Part shown: piece by piece, positions 46,321 through 57,865 of the stretch
How positions within the stretch are numbered: the stretch's first letter is position 1
Layout: each line of letters starts with the position of its first letter
Origin: Ceriagrion tenellum
Lineage: Eukaryota > Arthropoda > Insecta > Odonata > Coenagrionidae
Length of the DNA: 64,000 nt
Direction of reading: 5' to 3'
NCBI GenBank assembly: GCA_963169105.1
Contig: OY720639.1
Span: 99,398,559-99,462,558, forward strand
The notes under the pieces: generated by a model
Told to the model about the DNA's origin: nothing
The model's input: only the letters and a program-made list of their open reading frames with translations
The model's database searches: none
Made by a program: the position numbers and the translations under genes

Positions 46321-46985
46321 CTACATCTACAAAATGCTGTGCAAGCCACCAATACGATGTGTGGCACGGGGTGATTCTGCACCAGGCATGAAGCCCTCAT
46401 TCCAGCAGAAATCCGGAATATCAGGCGCAGGCTTAAAGCAGTCAGGATAACATTGCGCGGTCGGACCAGAAGCTATGAGAGTGCTACGTGGACGAACATA
46501 CTGCCATGAAGTACGCTACTTAAGAAACGACTACTGGTTAAAATAACTGTGACAGATAAATAGTTCTACAAGATACGAAATCATGCATGTGCTATGTTTG
46601 TCTAAGTCTCCAATTCAGTGTACTTGGACCTACTCGGAAAGACCCTATCTCCCACCGCATAGTGGAAATTGCATGCGACGCTAGTAGCTAATAATGATGT
46701 TAAGACATGTATCACAAGTGCAAACACCCATTTTACCTAGTCAGGGTGAAAGTATCCTAGAACTGATCAATCGCAACTATTATGGTACCTTATTATACGT
46801 GGAAAAAATGACATTTTTAATCCATCGGTTCTGCAGTCTATATCCTTAATTTTCTGTCTGTGATCGTTTCTAACTTTATAGTTTGGCTTTAGCAAAATAT
46901 GTTGAACGTCCGGCAAAAAACAGTGTACATCAAATTTCCGTAAAAGATTCAATCTATATTTTTCCCTTTGATCACCCTATTTCCC
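46321..46985 (-). pseudogene. Jockey/CR1-like LINE 3' end, minus strand
   Basis: On the minus strand 46952 to 46767 encodes MNLLRKFDVHCF, KIKDIDCRTD and LKMSFFPRIIR, the family's C-terminal block. About 370 bp further along that strand a TTGGTGGCTTGCACAGC word and a GTAGATGTAGATAGG tail end at 46321. The two parts may be one element with an expanded 3' UTR or two neighbours. Confidence 0.65.
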
Positions 46986-47047
46986 TCAACAATTTATTAA
47001 CACTGCTATTTTTTCCAACCTGCACTACACCACAAGTGTGGTCTATT

Positions 47048-47112
47048 GTATAGTCTCCTGCCAAACACCCTTGGCGTGGTTTGAAGGGGTAATATGTAGG
47101 TGTAGATGAAAG
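47048..47112 (+). repeat. Jockey/CR1-like LINE 3' tail
   Basis: Contains CTCCTGCCAAACACCC, TTGGCGTGGTTTG and ATGTAGGTGTAGATG, matching the family's 3' UTR end. No coding part is attached. Confidence 0.6.
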
Positions 47113-47299
47113 TTCTGATTTGAATTGGAACAAGTGCTGCTTGTGTGGTGTGTAAGCACGGTACTTTTTGGCGGTAGAGGTAGATGAACATCCCCTAATT
47201 TCTTACCACGCTACAACTTAATGAACTGTCGGAGCCAATGAGAGCAGCGCCGTCCTATTCAGTGCATTTGAACCAACTCGGAAACATCAAAACTTCCAG

Positions 47300-48010
47300 T
47301 TACCTAGTCTGCAACCTTCCCTAGCGTCCTGGGTGAAAACAAGAGGCGAGAAAAGTAATCTCCCTGGCTGTGCACACGCGAGACAGAGAAGCAGGAAATA
47401 GCCCCCGGGGAGGGGGGGGGGTGGAAGATCGAGGGTAAGGGAGAGGAAAGAGAGAAATGGAGAGAAGGGTGCGTTGAAGGCAGAGGAGGCGAATACAGCG
47501 GGAAGAAGGGGGCGGGGCGCGACGCGGCGAACAAAAGAGGAACGAAGAAGAAGAAGAGGGGGCTCGACAGCTGATTGTGGTTTTCCAACCTTCCTCTCAC
47601 CTCCACCCCCTTGTCACGTGATGTAGGGAAGTGTAAGGGTGGCGGGAGAAGGAAAAGGGTAAAGGAGGAGGGTGGGGGGGGGTGGAAATTGCCGCGGGCT
47701 CGGAAAACCGTGACGTCACCGGCGAAAGGGAGAGTGTGTTCCAGGGGACTTAAAAACTGAGCAACAATGGGAGAGAGAGATGTAGGGTATTGTTGGGCGA
47801 GACTGGGGTGACGTCATCGAGAGAGCGATATGCACAACAAGCGAGGGAAGCCAGGGTACGGAAGAACAAAAGGAAGGAACGATTCGGAATTACTCGAGCG
47901 AAATTTCTCGACTCTGCTCCCCCATGTAATCACGCAGAAACTCTCGCGTTTGCAAAAGAGGAGAGGTCGAAGATTCATAGCTTCTCCTCGCTCACAGGTA
48001 CTTAAAGGTC
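47300..48010. promoter_or_regulatory. GC-rich patch with two CRE palindromes
   Basis: The patch is GC-rich with long G runs near 47403 and 47671, a CACGTG E-box near 47616, and two complete TGACGTCA sites at 47711-47718 and 47809-47816, 98 bp apart. A CACAG|GTACTT donor-like site ends it near 47996. The features fit a promoter plus untranslated exon on the plus strand. No start codon leading to a credible exon was found, so the function is unproven. Confidence 0.3.
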
Positions 48011-48780
48011 ATTCTTACAGCGAATGGTGAATTTTTCTCTTTTTTTCGACGAAAAATCACTAATACCCGCTAGATGGAGAACTTTCAGTGCCATTTTAGG
48101 TGTAAAGAGAAGCAAATGAGACCGTTGGAGTCCTCAGTGAGAAGGGATTTTGCAAAATAAAAACATATTGAACATGTGCTGCAAATAAAATGCAATAAAA
48201 AAAGCTGATATGGCTTCAGGGGCATGCGTATGGAATTTATAGTAGAAATGAATTGATTCAGAATGGATATTCGAAATAGGGCAAAGGTTTCCCACCAATA
48301 TCTTAGGATGAAGGCTCATAGGTTCATTTGGCAATCGAGTAGCATGCGAGCTATGGTTGATGGCGAAACTTAGGGAAAACCTCAGGTGGTTAAAGGAATT
48401 TGAACTAAAAACTTCTCTTTCCAAACAATATACGCTAGACTCAACAAGTCTCATCACAAAATAACAGGATATTAGGTAAGTAATGATTCTTTCTAACGTC
48501 GAAATAACGGAACAACAAATCAAAGTAATTTCGTCCATGAGTCCCAGTACAAAACGGCCGACAAAGAATACGGCACCTTGAAGGTGCAAAACTTTGAGGC
48601 ATTCCCAAAAACTTCAGGTTAGTGGGTGTTACGTCGGAAGTGATTATTCCCCATGATGCCACAACGTATTGACGTTAGTTGAAGTGATGAATGTATTTCC
48701 AGGAAAGTCAAGTAAGTGCGTTCCATAGTTTGAGGCTCAGCTATGTGGAAGTTGAATTTCACAAATGAAAAAGTAACTTT
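48011..48780. other. No gene supported
   Basis: A 151-codon minus frame (48134-48589) looks like chance: unusual composition and no motif. Confidence 0.4.
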
Positions 48781-48804
48781 TGTTTCCTTTCACAGATTTA
48801 TTTT

Positions 48805-48849
48805 CCTGGTACAACATGTTTGGACACAGCGGTGTCTTCATCAGGTACA
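48805..48849 (-). ncRNA. Hammerhead-like motif, best stem I of the set
   Basis: On the minus strand GTAC-CTGATGA is followed by a GACAC/GTGTC hairpin, then CAAAC (consensus GAAAC, so the first G is lost), palindromic ACATGT and T-GTACC. The two GTAC words can pair as stem I, which the other copies lack. The sequence beyond it is a G-rich, low-complexity stretch (48890-49030) on the plus strand. Confidence 0.42.
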
Positions 48850-49189
48850 AACTCAAAAAAAATTTACAGATGTATATGTATCATAAGCGGTTTGGGGGAA
48901 GGTAGGAGGGGGAGGTGAGGAGGGAAAAGCAGGGGGAGGGAAGTGAGGGATGGCGGTTTGGCTAGAAATCTGGAAAACCCGTGAGAGGACACGTAAGTGG
49001 TGGGTGGGTTGGGGAGGGGGTTTGACGTGGTGTGGAAACATGAGGTTTAAGGATTTAAATATATATTTTATAGATTTTAATTATTAGATTTATTTACAGA
49101 TAAAGTTATAAATTTAAAGATCTGTATATATTTATATATCCATCTGAGTTTTGAGTTTCATGGTCATCAGGTACAGAATCAAACTTTCA

Positions 49190-49497
49190 TTAATTACCCA
49201 CATTCATTAATTACCCACTCATTCCTCACCCCTACCACTAAATGCTCCTCTATATGTAGTTATAGTCCAATATTCGGACTCAGCCCAAAGAAAAGGATAA
49301 TGGAGTTCAAAATAATCTCAGAAAACGTGAACCCGGGTCTCATCCTGAATCTTAAATTCTCCTGATTTCACTGGCTGAAGTGCTGTCCATCCTACTTTTG
49401 CCCCAAACACTCCTCAGATAACTGATACCCGCGGCGTTTAGTCTAAACTTATGTCTATCCTGACATACCATGTTCCACTACCATACAACAAAGTAAG
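49190..49497 (-). mobile_element. Interrupted RTE-type LINE fragment
   Basis: Two short blocks (about 49194-49231 and 49384-49497) match the minus-strand LINE at 32500-32641. About 150 bp of unrelated sequence separates them, and some LINE sequence is missing at the junction. The inserted block is not recognised. Confidence 0.65.
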
Positions 49498-50381
49498 GAG
49501 AAGTACTCTTTCGTACATGGCGATATTCGCTTCCTGTAATAAAAAATCACCATAAAGCAAGTAAAAAATATGTGTATTCTCATCATGGCAGTGAAACAAT
49601 AGCTTGACAGGATAAATAATTTATTTAGCTGATAGGGGACTGCATCAATTAGTATTAGAAGTGCTTGAGGCAAAAAAAGGTGTAATACCGTTAAAAGTTG
49701 GTAAGTCATGAGAGAAGTGGAATGAATGCTACAGAAAAGTAGTTATTCGAAACATGGGCTCATCAGATGTGTAGAAAAGACTCTTTAAAAAGAGAAATAT
49801 GAGTATTCATTGAAAGACACTGCACATAAAGCTATGCTTGAATGCACAGAAGCGGAGATTGTTTGCAATAATTAAACAATATAGAGTTATTAAAAAGAAG
49901 CCGGGTGATCTAATTTAACGTCAAGGTTTTAGTACTTTTGACTGCGCACACCTTCCCAGGTAACAGCAACGTGATGGGCACGTATGCCTGAACCTCACAT
50001 TTCAAAAGATTTAAAAAATTTCGTTTTGATTCCGCAATGAGACTGTATAGAGGGCGGGCACTCGAAACTTGAGAAGGTGGGTGTAAAAGCCTACTATTTG
50101 ACAATTTCAACCTTATTGAGGTAAGCATGCCATACAATTATCAAGAGCGGATTCAGTTATGTGATGAAGTGTGATCTTGCATAATTCAGCTAATTGCCAT
50201 AGTAAAAGGCTTTACATATTGGAGTGAGTTTGAAAACCTGCAATATATATCTACTAAGTTAATTTGAAAGAAACATAATAAATACATGTAAATACGTTAT
50301 GGATGAGGGAGACGAAATATAAGATGAACGGCCTGAAGACGTGAGTCGGGACTTTAAATTTGTTTGAAGAAGTAATGATTA

Positions 50382-50463
50382 AACATATACACGATATGTA
50401 TACCCAAATATATATACACGATATACACGAAACATATACACGATATGCATACCCAAATATAAA
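50382..50463 (+). repeat. Short tandem repeat
   Basis: ACATATACACGATATG-x-ATACCC occurs twice, with further ATACACGA words between. Confidence 0.8.
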
Positions 50464-50674
50464 TAGGTACCAAAACTGTAATAATCACCTACTCTTCCAC
50501 ATTGCCAATTCAGAGCTAAATAAAGCGTTATGCTAATAATAATGAAAGTTGTACTTGATCAAAAAAATTCTACAACATTATTTTTTAGTGGTCCCGGAAA
50601 TTTGAGTTACAAAACTGACTAGGTACAAGTAAAATACAGAAACATCTTGGCAACAATAGCTTCAGATCTCTTAA

Positions 50675-51282
50675 CACTAGAACCGCTGGGTTTTGCGAAC
50701 CCCCTGAAACGGTGTGAGATCATATCGCAATTTGTGCCATAACTCTCTGAAAAGGCGAAACTATCAGTCGCCTGACCAGCATATTGTTACAAATAAGATT
50801 TCAAGGTTGTCGAAAGCGTTTTCATTGAATGAAAAGGAGAGGAGGACACTGATGAAACTTTAGAACCTCGAGAAACCCAAATAGAATTAATGACTTTTAG
50901 TGACAGTGTAACTCAGAAAATGCTCGTAAATATCTAAAAAGATGTAGGCCAACTTTTTATTGATTTTATTTGTAACCCGATAGCCAATATTTCCAAAAGA
51001 ATTATAAAAGAATTCCACAACCACTAATTATGTAATATGGCAAACAGATCTATATTCCTTTGCGGGGCAAAAATGTCCCATCCACGGTTTTAGGTTTTTC
51101 TAGTTTATTCTCGGAAACTACGAGTGGAAGGATGGATATAATTTTCCACAGTGAATAACTCTATAAAAAATTAAAAGTTAAGTACTCAAAATTTTTTACG
51201 AAAAGTATTAACAGAGATACAGCTCATCAAAATTTGTAATGGGACAAAAAATGGGACAAATGTCCCATCCGCGGCTCTGGTG
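50675..51282. mobile_element. piggyBac-like non-autonomous element
   Basis: TTAA flanks both ends (50671-50674, 51283-51286). The ends CACTAGAACCGC and, mirrored, CACCAGAGCCGC match at 10 of 12 bases. TTAA duplication with a CYCTAGAA-like end is the hallmark of piggyBac. The AAATGTCCCATCC-x-CGG word occurs twice inside (51068 and 51258). No transposase is present. Confidence 0.65.
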
Positions 51283-51419
51283 TTAATGTTCTGAATACTT
51301 TTAAAAATTACGAATGACAATTGGTTCCAAAAATTTGAATTTTATTAGTGTGATAGTATTGAAGTTATTACTTTTTCTCATTGATCTAAAATTGTAAAAA
51401 AGACACTATAGGTTTTGAA

Positions 51420-52135
51420 TCTTACTCCCTCCATTTACCCCCGTCTAAGCTGTTCCAGAACGCGGGGAGAGACGGCTGGAGCGAAAGGACCTCAAGGGGA
51501 AGGTCACGACGTGACGCGAACTGCGTTTCGGTAGACACTTGAGATTTATTGGGGGGGGGATAGCGAAGGAGGAAGAGGAGGAGGCGGGGTTCAGGAAGGA
51601 CAAAAGGATGTCACACGCGCCGTTAATTGACGGACGCTGAGGGAGTTTGCGAGTTGACGTCGTCCTGAAGCGGGGACTAGACCGCTAATTGGGACGCGAT
51701 GAGGGCGGACCTCGACGGCGGGCGGTTGGCGCCGCCTTGGATTGCCCTTACCCTTTGGAGTGGGCGGGCGGGGGTGAAGATGCGCCGGGAGCATAAGGGG
51801 CTTCGGAGTTGAATCAACTGAAGCGGAAGAGGAAGATGACGCTTTACGGTGAAAGCTATTGAGATTTACGCACGGCGAGGTGAGTGGTTAACTTGGGGGC
51901 GCGATCGCGGTTCTTCATGTGATGTTTGAGCCGGGATCATGTGTCCCACAATGAAATTTTATAATTTTCGAATTTTCCCTCCTTATTCCTTATGGGCGCT
52001 CACTTTGCCTAGTTTTTGCCCATGTCTCCAGTGGGCGTAGCTTTCTTTTTTGTTTCGTGCGCTCCTTCCACTTCGACTATGATCGTAGCCTACGTTATAC
52101 CTACAGCATAGGCTACGCTACGATCCGTCATCGCA
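51420..52135. promoter_or_regulatory. GC/CpG-rich candidate promoter with divergent donors
   Basis: GC and CpG content rise sharply here. A plus-strand donor (GGCGAG|GTGAGTGG) sits at 51880 and a minus-strand donor (CAAAGG|GTAAGGGC) just below 51752, so untranslated first exons could leave in both directions. The plus one would serve the exon at 52136, and the minus one might be a distant leader for the class B receptor. An imperfect inverted repeat around 52083-52123 (TCGTAGCCTAC and its near mirror) lies just before the ATG. All of this is inference from composition and splice-like sites. Confidence 0.3.
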
Positions 52136-52183
52136 ATGGATCCCGAGCCCAGTGGGAACATCGTCGGAGGCATGAAATTTTCG
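52136..52183 (+). CDS. Candidate first coding exon of an unidentified plus-strand gene
   Basis: An ATG with G at -3 and +4 opens 16 codons (MDPEPSGNIVGGMKFS) that end exactly at a strong donor, TCG|GTAAGTGAG, in phase 0. The codons are GC-rich against the AT-rich surroundings. A pyrimidine-rich stretch ending CCTACAG at 52114 could serve as an acceptor, joining this exon to an untranslated exon whose donor (GCGAG|GTGAGT) lies at 51880. I do not recognise the protein; no downstream exon is identified in the remaining 12 kb. It could also be a chance combination, although ATG, composition and donor agree. Confidence 0.42.
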
Positions 52184-52189
52184 GTAAGT

Positions 52190-53179
52190 GAGCGCCTTCC
52201 CTCATCCAGATTTATGTCCCCCTTGTATTTCCCTTTATGCTTTTCCATCTCGTGCCACGTACGACCCATTCCATCAAAGTTTTCACATTCTCTTCTAAAT
52301 GGACTCAATACTGTGACCAAACGTGTGAATTAAATTTTCAATTTCTTTTATAATCGCGGAAATCACAAACATATCCCTTTTCTCCTGACTACAAATGTGA
52401 GAAGATTTCTAAAAGACTAAAAATCCTAAACTTAACGTTAATGTAAACAAATATTTTCGTAGTTTTCTAGCCAAAAAATTATATACTCTGTTACAAAAAG
52501 AAATATACCTTTGTAAGCACTAATTATTGCTCAAAAATGAATCTCTCGGTAGGTTGTTTTTCCAAAATATCTAGAAAAAATTTCAAAACTATCGCTTAAA
52601 TCTCATTAATAAGGGCTCTAACGACCGCGTTCATGAATGTTTTGTGTGTAATTTATTTCAATTATAATAGAAGTATATCTGTGTGTTAAGATGATGTAGT
52701 TACGCTATATAAGGACACTCCCGAGTTATTAAGTCGAGTAGCCTTCTGTAGATTTGTTTATATTTGCCAATAACTAGCCATTACTGCCATATGCAACTCA
52801 CAGCAACTCCCGCATAAGAAATTTTCTCCTGAGGTGCCTAATTTTACACTTTTAGCGCATTCTTTTCTGCTGGAGTTGCTGAAGTAAAATAAATGTGTGA
52901 TACATCAATTAATATAACACATGCTCAAGCGTTATTACTGCTTTTGAACAGCTTTCCTTAGAGCAAAAACGTGATATTCATTAGTTTTTACTCCTATATT
53001 TATTATTAAAAATGTAATTTTAAATCACTAGTTTAATTAATGAAGTTAAAACTGAAGAACGTGACATAAAACAGAAGGACATATAAAGGAAATGGGCTGC
53101 ATAACGGATAGATTTTGAGTATCATTTCTTTCTACGTAAAATAAGAAACCATATTAGTATGTGACCATATAGCATGTGA
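52190..53179. other. No feature seen
   Basis: AT-rich; would be intron of the candidate gene at 52136. Confidence 0.45.
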
Positions 53180-54357
53180 CCATAATAGTCAGTGACCCGG
53201 TGTGTCAGTACACCGCATATACCTCCTAGTGGTGGGTCGCGGGCAGCAGTATGCTGGCTCTCAAGGTAGTCCTTTCAGAGGGGATCCTAGCTTGAGCAGA
53301 ATATGGAAAGTCGGCCTAGGGTATTACTATGCTTTGGATTTTCTTGTGGCATACAGGCGAAAATGTGCCAAAACTGACCGGTAGAGCGCCGTAACCGGTA
53401 GCAGGGAAAGCTGCACGCGGTGCGGATACTGCGAAGGCTGGTAACCTTGCATACTCTATTACAGCTTACTGCTAAGCGTCAAAATGTTTCCTCGGACAGC
53501 CGAAGCCACGATGGGCGGCGGAAGCGGAATAAGGTTGACTCATCAAGATACGGACTGGAAACGAACTGGACTCTCGGTACTTGGAATGTGAGAGGAGTGT
53601 ATGGAAAGGAGCATGAGTTGCTGAATGTACTGAAAGTGAGACGAATGGATGTTTTGAGTGTATGTGAAACTAAGCGTAAGGGGCGGGATGCTGTTACATT
53701 AGATGGCGGTAGTCTGGCATTGTGGTCAGGAGTTGAAGATAATGTACACGGCAGTCAAGGTGTAGGACTTATTCTTAATGAGAGAGCTAAGTTGCTAGTA
53801 AGCAAGTACGAGTTAGTATCCCCTAGATTGCTCTGGGTTCGCATGAAAGTAGGTATAAGGAGAGTTGTGATTGTGGCGTGCTATGCACCAGTGGATGGAG
53901 AGAGTGACTGTATGGAAGATGAATTTTGGGAAAAACTGTGAGAGGTTTTTAATGAATGTGACCCTGGTGAGATATTGCACTTGTATGAAGGGAGTGTGCT
54001 TCGTTGGTTGTGCTTCGTGGCCATGTTGAGAGAATGGATGAGAGTCGAATAACGAAACAGATATATGAGAGTAGAATGAATGGTTTGAGAGGTAGAGGTA
54101 GGCCGAGAAAGTTGTGGTATAATGTGGTTGAGGAAATTCTGCGGAGGAGTAATATTAGGAGTTTTAAAAACAGGAGGGCATGTATGATACAGTGTATGGG
54201 GGTAAATGAGGCAAAAGAGGTTTTCAAGGATAGGTCAGTATGGAGGAAATTATTGAAGCAGAGTTAGGTGTATAGATATGTATCTATGAGTAAAACTTTG
54301 TGACTGTGCCTACCCCGGAAGGGAACGGCATGATGGGTATGTATGTATGTATGTATG
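53180..54357 (+). mobile_element. RTE-type LINE with its reverse transcriptase deleted
   Basis: A 5' UTR-like, GC-richer segment (53180-53420) leads into a 173-codon frame ending at 53941. That frame carries the start of an APE-type endonuclease (TWNVRGV, VLSVCETKRKG, GVGLILN, RVVIVACYAPVDGE). After about 60 bp comes the element's C-terminal tail (54004-54267: RGRGRPRKLW, NRRACM, DRSVWRKLLKQS, stop). The untranslated end has a conserved CCCCGGAAGGGAACGGC block and a TATG repeat to 54357. The whole reverse transcriptase domain is absent. A small insertion near 54015 also breaks the frame just before the tail. Such copies are dead but can move in trans if both ends are recognised. Confidence 0.82.
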
Positions 54358-56559
54358 CAATAGTATGTAATGTAACGTAATGAAATACATCACTTCCATT
54401 AAACTCCCTCATTTAGTTGGTAGAGTAGTCTTAAAACTTGTTTTAATAACATATTGTACATAATTATGATTTCGAAGGACCAGGCGGATTCCGATAATGA
54501 TAACTAAAATTTCTTTATCCATGATTCATATAGCTGAGCAACTTCAATGATCTCAACCGTTCGACGAGGGTTACATGCCTGGTTGTGGAAGCACCCCTTG
54601 CCTCACACCCCAGAAAAGTACTTCATGGATGAATACTATTTTACGCGAGGCACTTAGTAACGCGAACTTTGATAAACAGTAATTCCGTGAACGTGGGCAT
54701 GATAAAATAGAGTAGAGGCTATTTCCTTATTTTCTTCTGTGTAGTAAATTTCGCAGGCCCCACTTTACACGGCGCAAATTCCACTCCACGCCTCAGTGCT
54801 TCGCGTTAAATGGCCTTTAGGACAGTGATTACGGTCACTGCCTTAACCCTCCATGGACGGAATTATGAAACATCAGAAGGAAAAAAATACTGCTACGATA
54901 TTACTTTTTAAAAGTTCTATTTAAGAATTCTGTAATCCCTGTTGGCTCTCTGAGATCAAAGGATTACAGAATCTCGTAGATAAGTTTTGTGAATCAACAG
55001 AGAAACTGGAGCTGAGGGTAAATGCGTGCAAGACTAAAGTAGTAGTTTTTGATAAGGAGAATTGGGAGAATAACTAAATGATGAGAGCGAATGGCATTGT
55101 ATATATTTAATTGAAAATAATAATTCACATAATAATATTAGCACCAGGTATACTTCAACATTGCCATCATAATGTACCTTTTTTTAAACTTTCCCAATTT
55201 TTTCTTCAAACAACAGCTGACACTATGTATTTCAGAGCTCCTCCGTGCACACCATGGTCAGTGAATAGCGTCACACATTCATCTATTCAAATTGCTTGAC
55301 AAACCCCCGAAAGAGACGCAACTTTCCACACACTTAATCCGAAGCATTAAAATTCTGTCTAGCGCAGCAACTAAATGGAAAAGCCTCTTAGAAAGTAGAT
55401 ATTTCCATGATTTTGAAATGTAACAAATTTGACTCGCTCATCCGTAGAGGGTTAAGAGCGGTTTATGAAGCGGTTTATGAAAGAAGGGACCGTGATCCCA
55501 TTGCTGGCCTACGCACGGGAGAGCGCTCATCCGTGACCAATAACGAAAGAGAGGTCGGCTGTACAGGGTTAGCGACACACTCCGGAAGTTGCCTGAGCGT
55601 GGCCTTTAGCATAAGTGGTATGCATCGGTAAAGAAGCGGATAGGTGAGAGGATAGCACATGGCATGTAAAGGTAATGCGTTTTTTTAGAGGACGGGAAAA
55701 TTTGAACCGTGCGTTTCTCGACAAAGTTTACCTCGTAAACCTGCCCTTAAACTGAACATAGCTGCCTCAGCACTGTAACTACTCCTGTAAAGTTTTCGCA
55801 ACCCACGGGAGAATTCCGTCTACATGGCCGGATAAATAGCCAGCCAAAGAACATTTTATGCTACATGGTTGACAAATGGAGCATTTATTAGAATGGCAAT
55901 GAAAGTTGGCGAACCCTGGGAACCCCTCATGTCAAACTCGTAGACAGTCTAGCACCTTCCGTGCGAGGAAAATTCTTTAGCACTCTTGGTAATAGATCCT
56001 TTCATTATAAAGACATTTCTGCACAATTACCACCATGTTCCGCTGTGACTATAGCTGAGCTCAGGCCCATTCATAGCCCTAACCGAATGATAAACCTGGC
56101 CACCGGTCATGGTGACCGTCTAAAAGGCGATTTAAATTAGGGTGGAGAAGAGGAAAATCAGTTCCATAGCAATTTTAATTTTTAAAACATCTGGAAACAT
56201 TTAACGAATGACGCGCGGGAAAATGGAACTGATCAGATCACACCAGACCTCCCAATCGATATGTTAAGCGGTCGAGATTCCTTCATTTACTGGGTACATA
56301 CACAACAGACCACCATCTTCTGCTCGACAGAATATATAGCCAGAACATCCATCGAACGAATGCCAGATCCTAAATCACCGTGGTGCAACCACGTGGAAGT
56401 CTAAACACTTATGGCAGAAACAATCAACGTCAGACTCAAAACTTACACGGCACAGCAAACGATGGTCTGAAAATTAAATCCAGCGGTAAAAATCGGTTTT
56501 TTCAACATGTTGAATTTATACGGTAATTGTTCTTAACATAAAGATTAATGATTAATTTA
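54358..56559. other. No gene supported
   Basis: GC-richer stretches at 55440-55620 and 56030-56420 have no splice-bounded frame. A short GCGGTTTATGAA word is repeated twice near 55460. Confidence 0.4.
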
Positions 56560-56965
56560 ATATAAACCTAATGAAATTTCATCCTTTGACGACTCATGTC
56601 CGACTAGTATAGCCGGACATCTGAGGTATCAGCACCACTTCTTAACAATCACTTTCTCGCGCTCGAAAAGGAAGTCAAATATAACTAGACGTACCATTTT
56701 TACCCCATAAAATTACATGATTCACTCCACTCCACTCAGCAAAATCCTCTCTTGTTGTCGTTGTTAAGCGGCAACGGCAAGATATTCTTAAACGGTAAAA
56801 CGGCTCGCACTTTACCGGCATCAATTAGGTGTTAAAGAATCTTACATAACCTTGTGATGAGACAATAAACTGAGGCTAGTGAAAGCCTTCGTCTTAATGG
56901 AGAAATAGGATTTATGTGATTTTAAGGGCCATTTTTGAAGCTATTGGCACTCCGTTATTGAGTTA
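56560..56965 (-). repeat. Interspersed repeat A, copy 2
   Basis: Inverted relative to 21845-22250. Shared words include TTTCTCGCGCTCG, AAATTACATGATT and TTGTGATGAGACAATAAAC. Divergence is substantial, so both are old. Confidence 0.75.
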
Positions 56966-57139
56966 TCAAGGAAAAGTAGAACTCCCAAATAACAACTTCA
57001 TTTACATTACTTTAATAATGACTCTATTTACTGCTAATTCTTCAATCAGCTACTCTGTAATGTAAGCATCAAACCTTGACATGTTTGAATTCAAAAAGCA
57101 AAACCCTGCACTTGCTGGAAAGACAATGGTATGGTCGAC

Positions 57140-57212
57140 AAAAATGTTGTGACTTCAGCAATTCATTAACGAGTTACCCATCGGTTTTGGTCAAGCCATC
57201 ATCAGCTGAGGT
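57140..57212 (-). repeat. Single arm of a hammerhead-like foldback
   Basis: On the minus strand CTGATGATGGCTTGACC is followed by AAAACCGATGGGTAAC and a segment resembling the arm of 45637-45849 (TTGCTGAAGTCACAAC against a TTGTGGAAGTC-type arm). The 3' strand of stem II and the start of GAAAC appear deleted. It sits next to the LINE end at 57265. Confidence 0.45.
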
Positions 57213-57264
57213 TTTATATATACACATATATACCTATACGAGAAAGAAGCTATTTTACACTTGT

Positions 57265-57865
57265 CAGGCCTCATTTTGAATATGCCGCTAGTATATGGGA
57301 TCCGTACGAGGAAGGTATGATTAAAGAATTAGAGCGTGTGCAAAGGAGATCCGCTAGGTTTGTTAAAGGCCGTTATGATAATTGTATAAGTGTTACAAAT
57401 TTAATAGAAGAACTAGGATGGGAATTATTATCAGAATGCAGGTTAAAATTTAGGTTAAACCTTTTAAGTAAATTCGAAACCGATTTTTTCACAGATGACG
57501 TTAGATATATATTGAGAACCCCTGCGTATTATGCTAGGTTTGATCAGATTAACAAGATTAGAGAAATAGATTGTCGTACCGATAGATTTAAAATGTCATT
57601 TTTCCCGCGTACCATAAAAGAGAACAATAGGCAGCGTAGCAAAGGGATAGGTAGGTAAAATATAGTTATAGTAGTCTGTAGTGCATGATGCATGTAATAA
57701 TAACCAATAATCCCTTTCTTATTATGTAGATACTAACCACCTAGCTGCATGTGACCCTGTTCTCTAGCATGTCTCCCTTAAATATACTACTTGCATGACA
57801 ATAGTGCATGCTTGGTGATATTCACCCCCTGCCTCACACCCTCGTGGTGGCTCGCAGGGTATTAC
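57265..57865 (+). pseudogene. Jockey/CR1-like LINE 3' end
   Basis: The sequence encodes RPHFEYAASIWDPYEEG, ELERVQRRSARFVKGRY, a leucine-rich stretch (ELGWELL, CRLKFRLNLLSKF), and EIDCRTDRFKMSFFPRTI to the stop at 57656. This is the conserved end of Jockey/CR1-like reverse transcriptase proteins. The 3' UTR holds CCCTCGTGGTGGCTCGCAGG and ends in GTAGATGTAGATA. It is the best-preserved member of a family with at least six other fragments in the window. The RT core is absent by 5' truncation. Confidence 0.85.

Noticed and set aside
48134..48589. 151-codon minus ORF
   Set aside because: No recognised domain, Phe/Ser-rich composition typical of AT-rich non-coding sequence.
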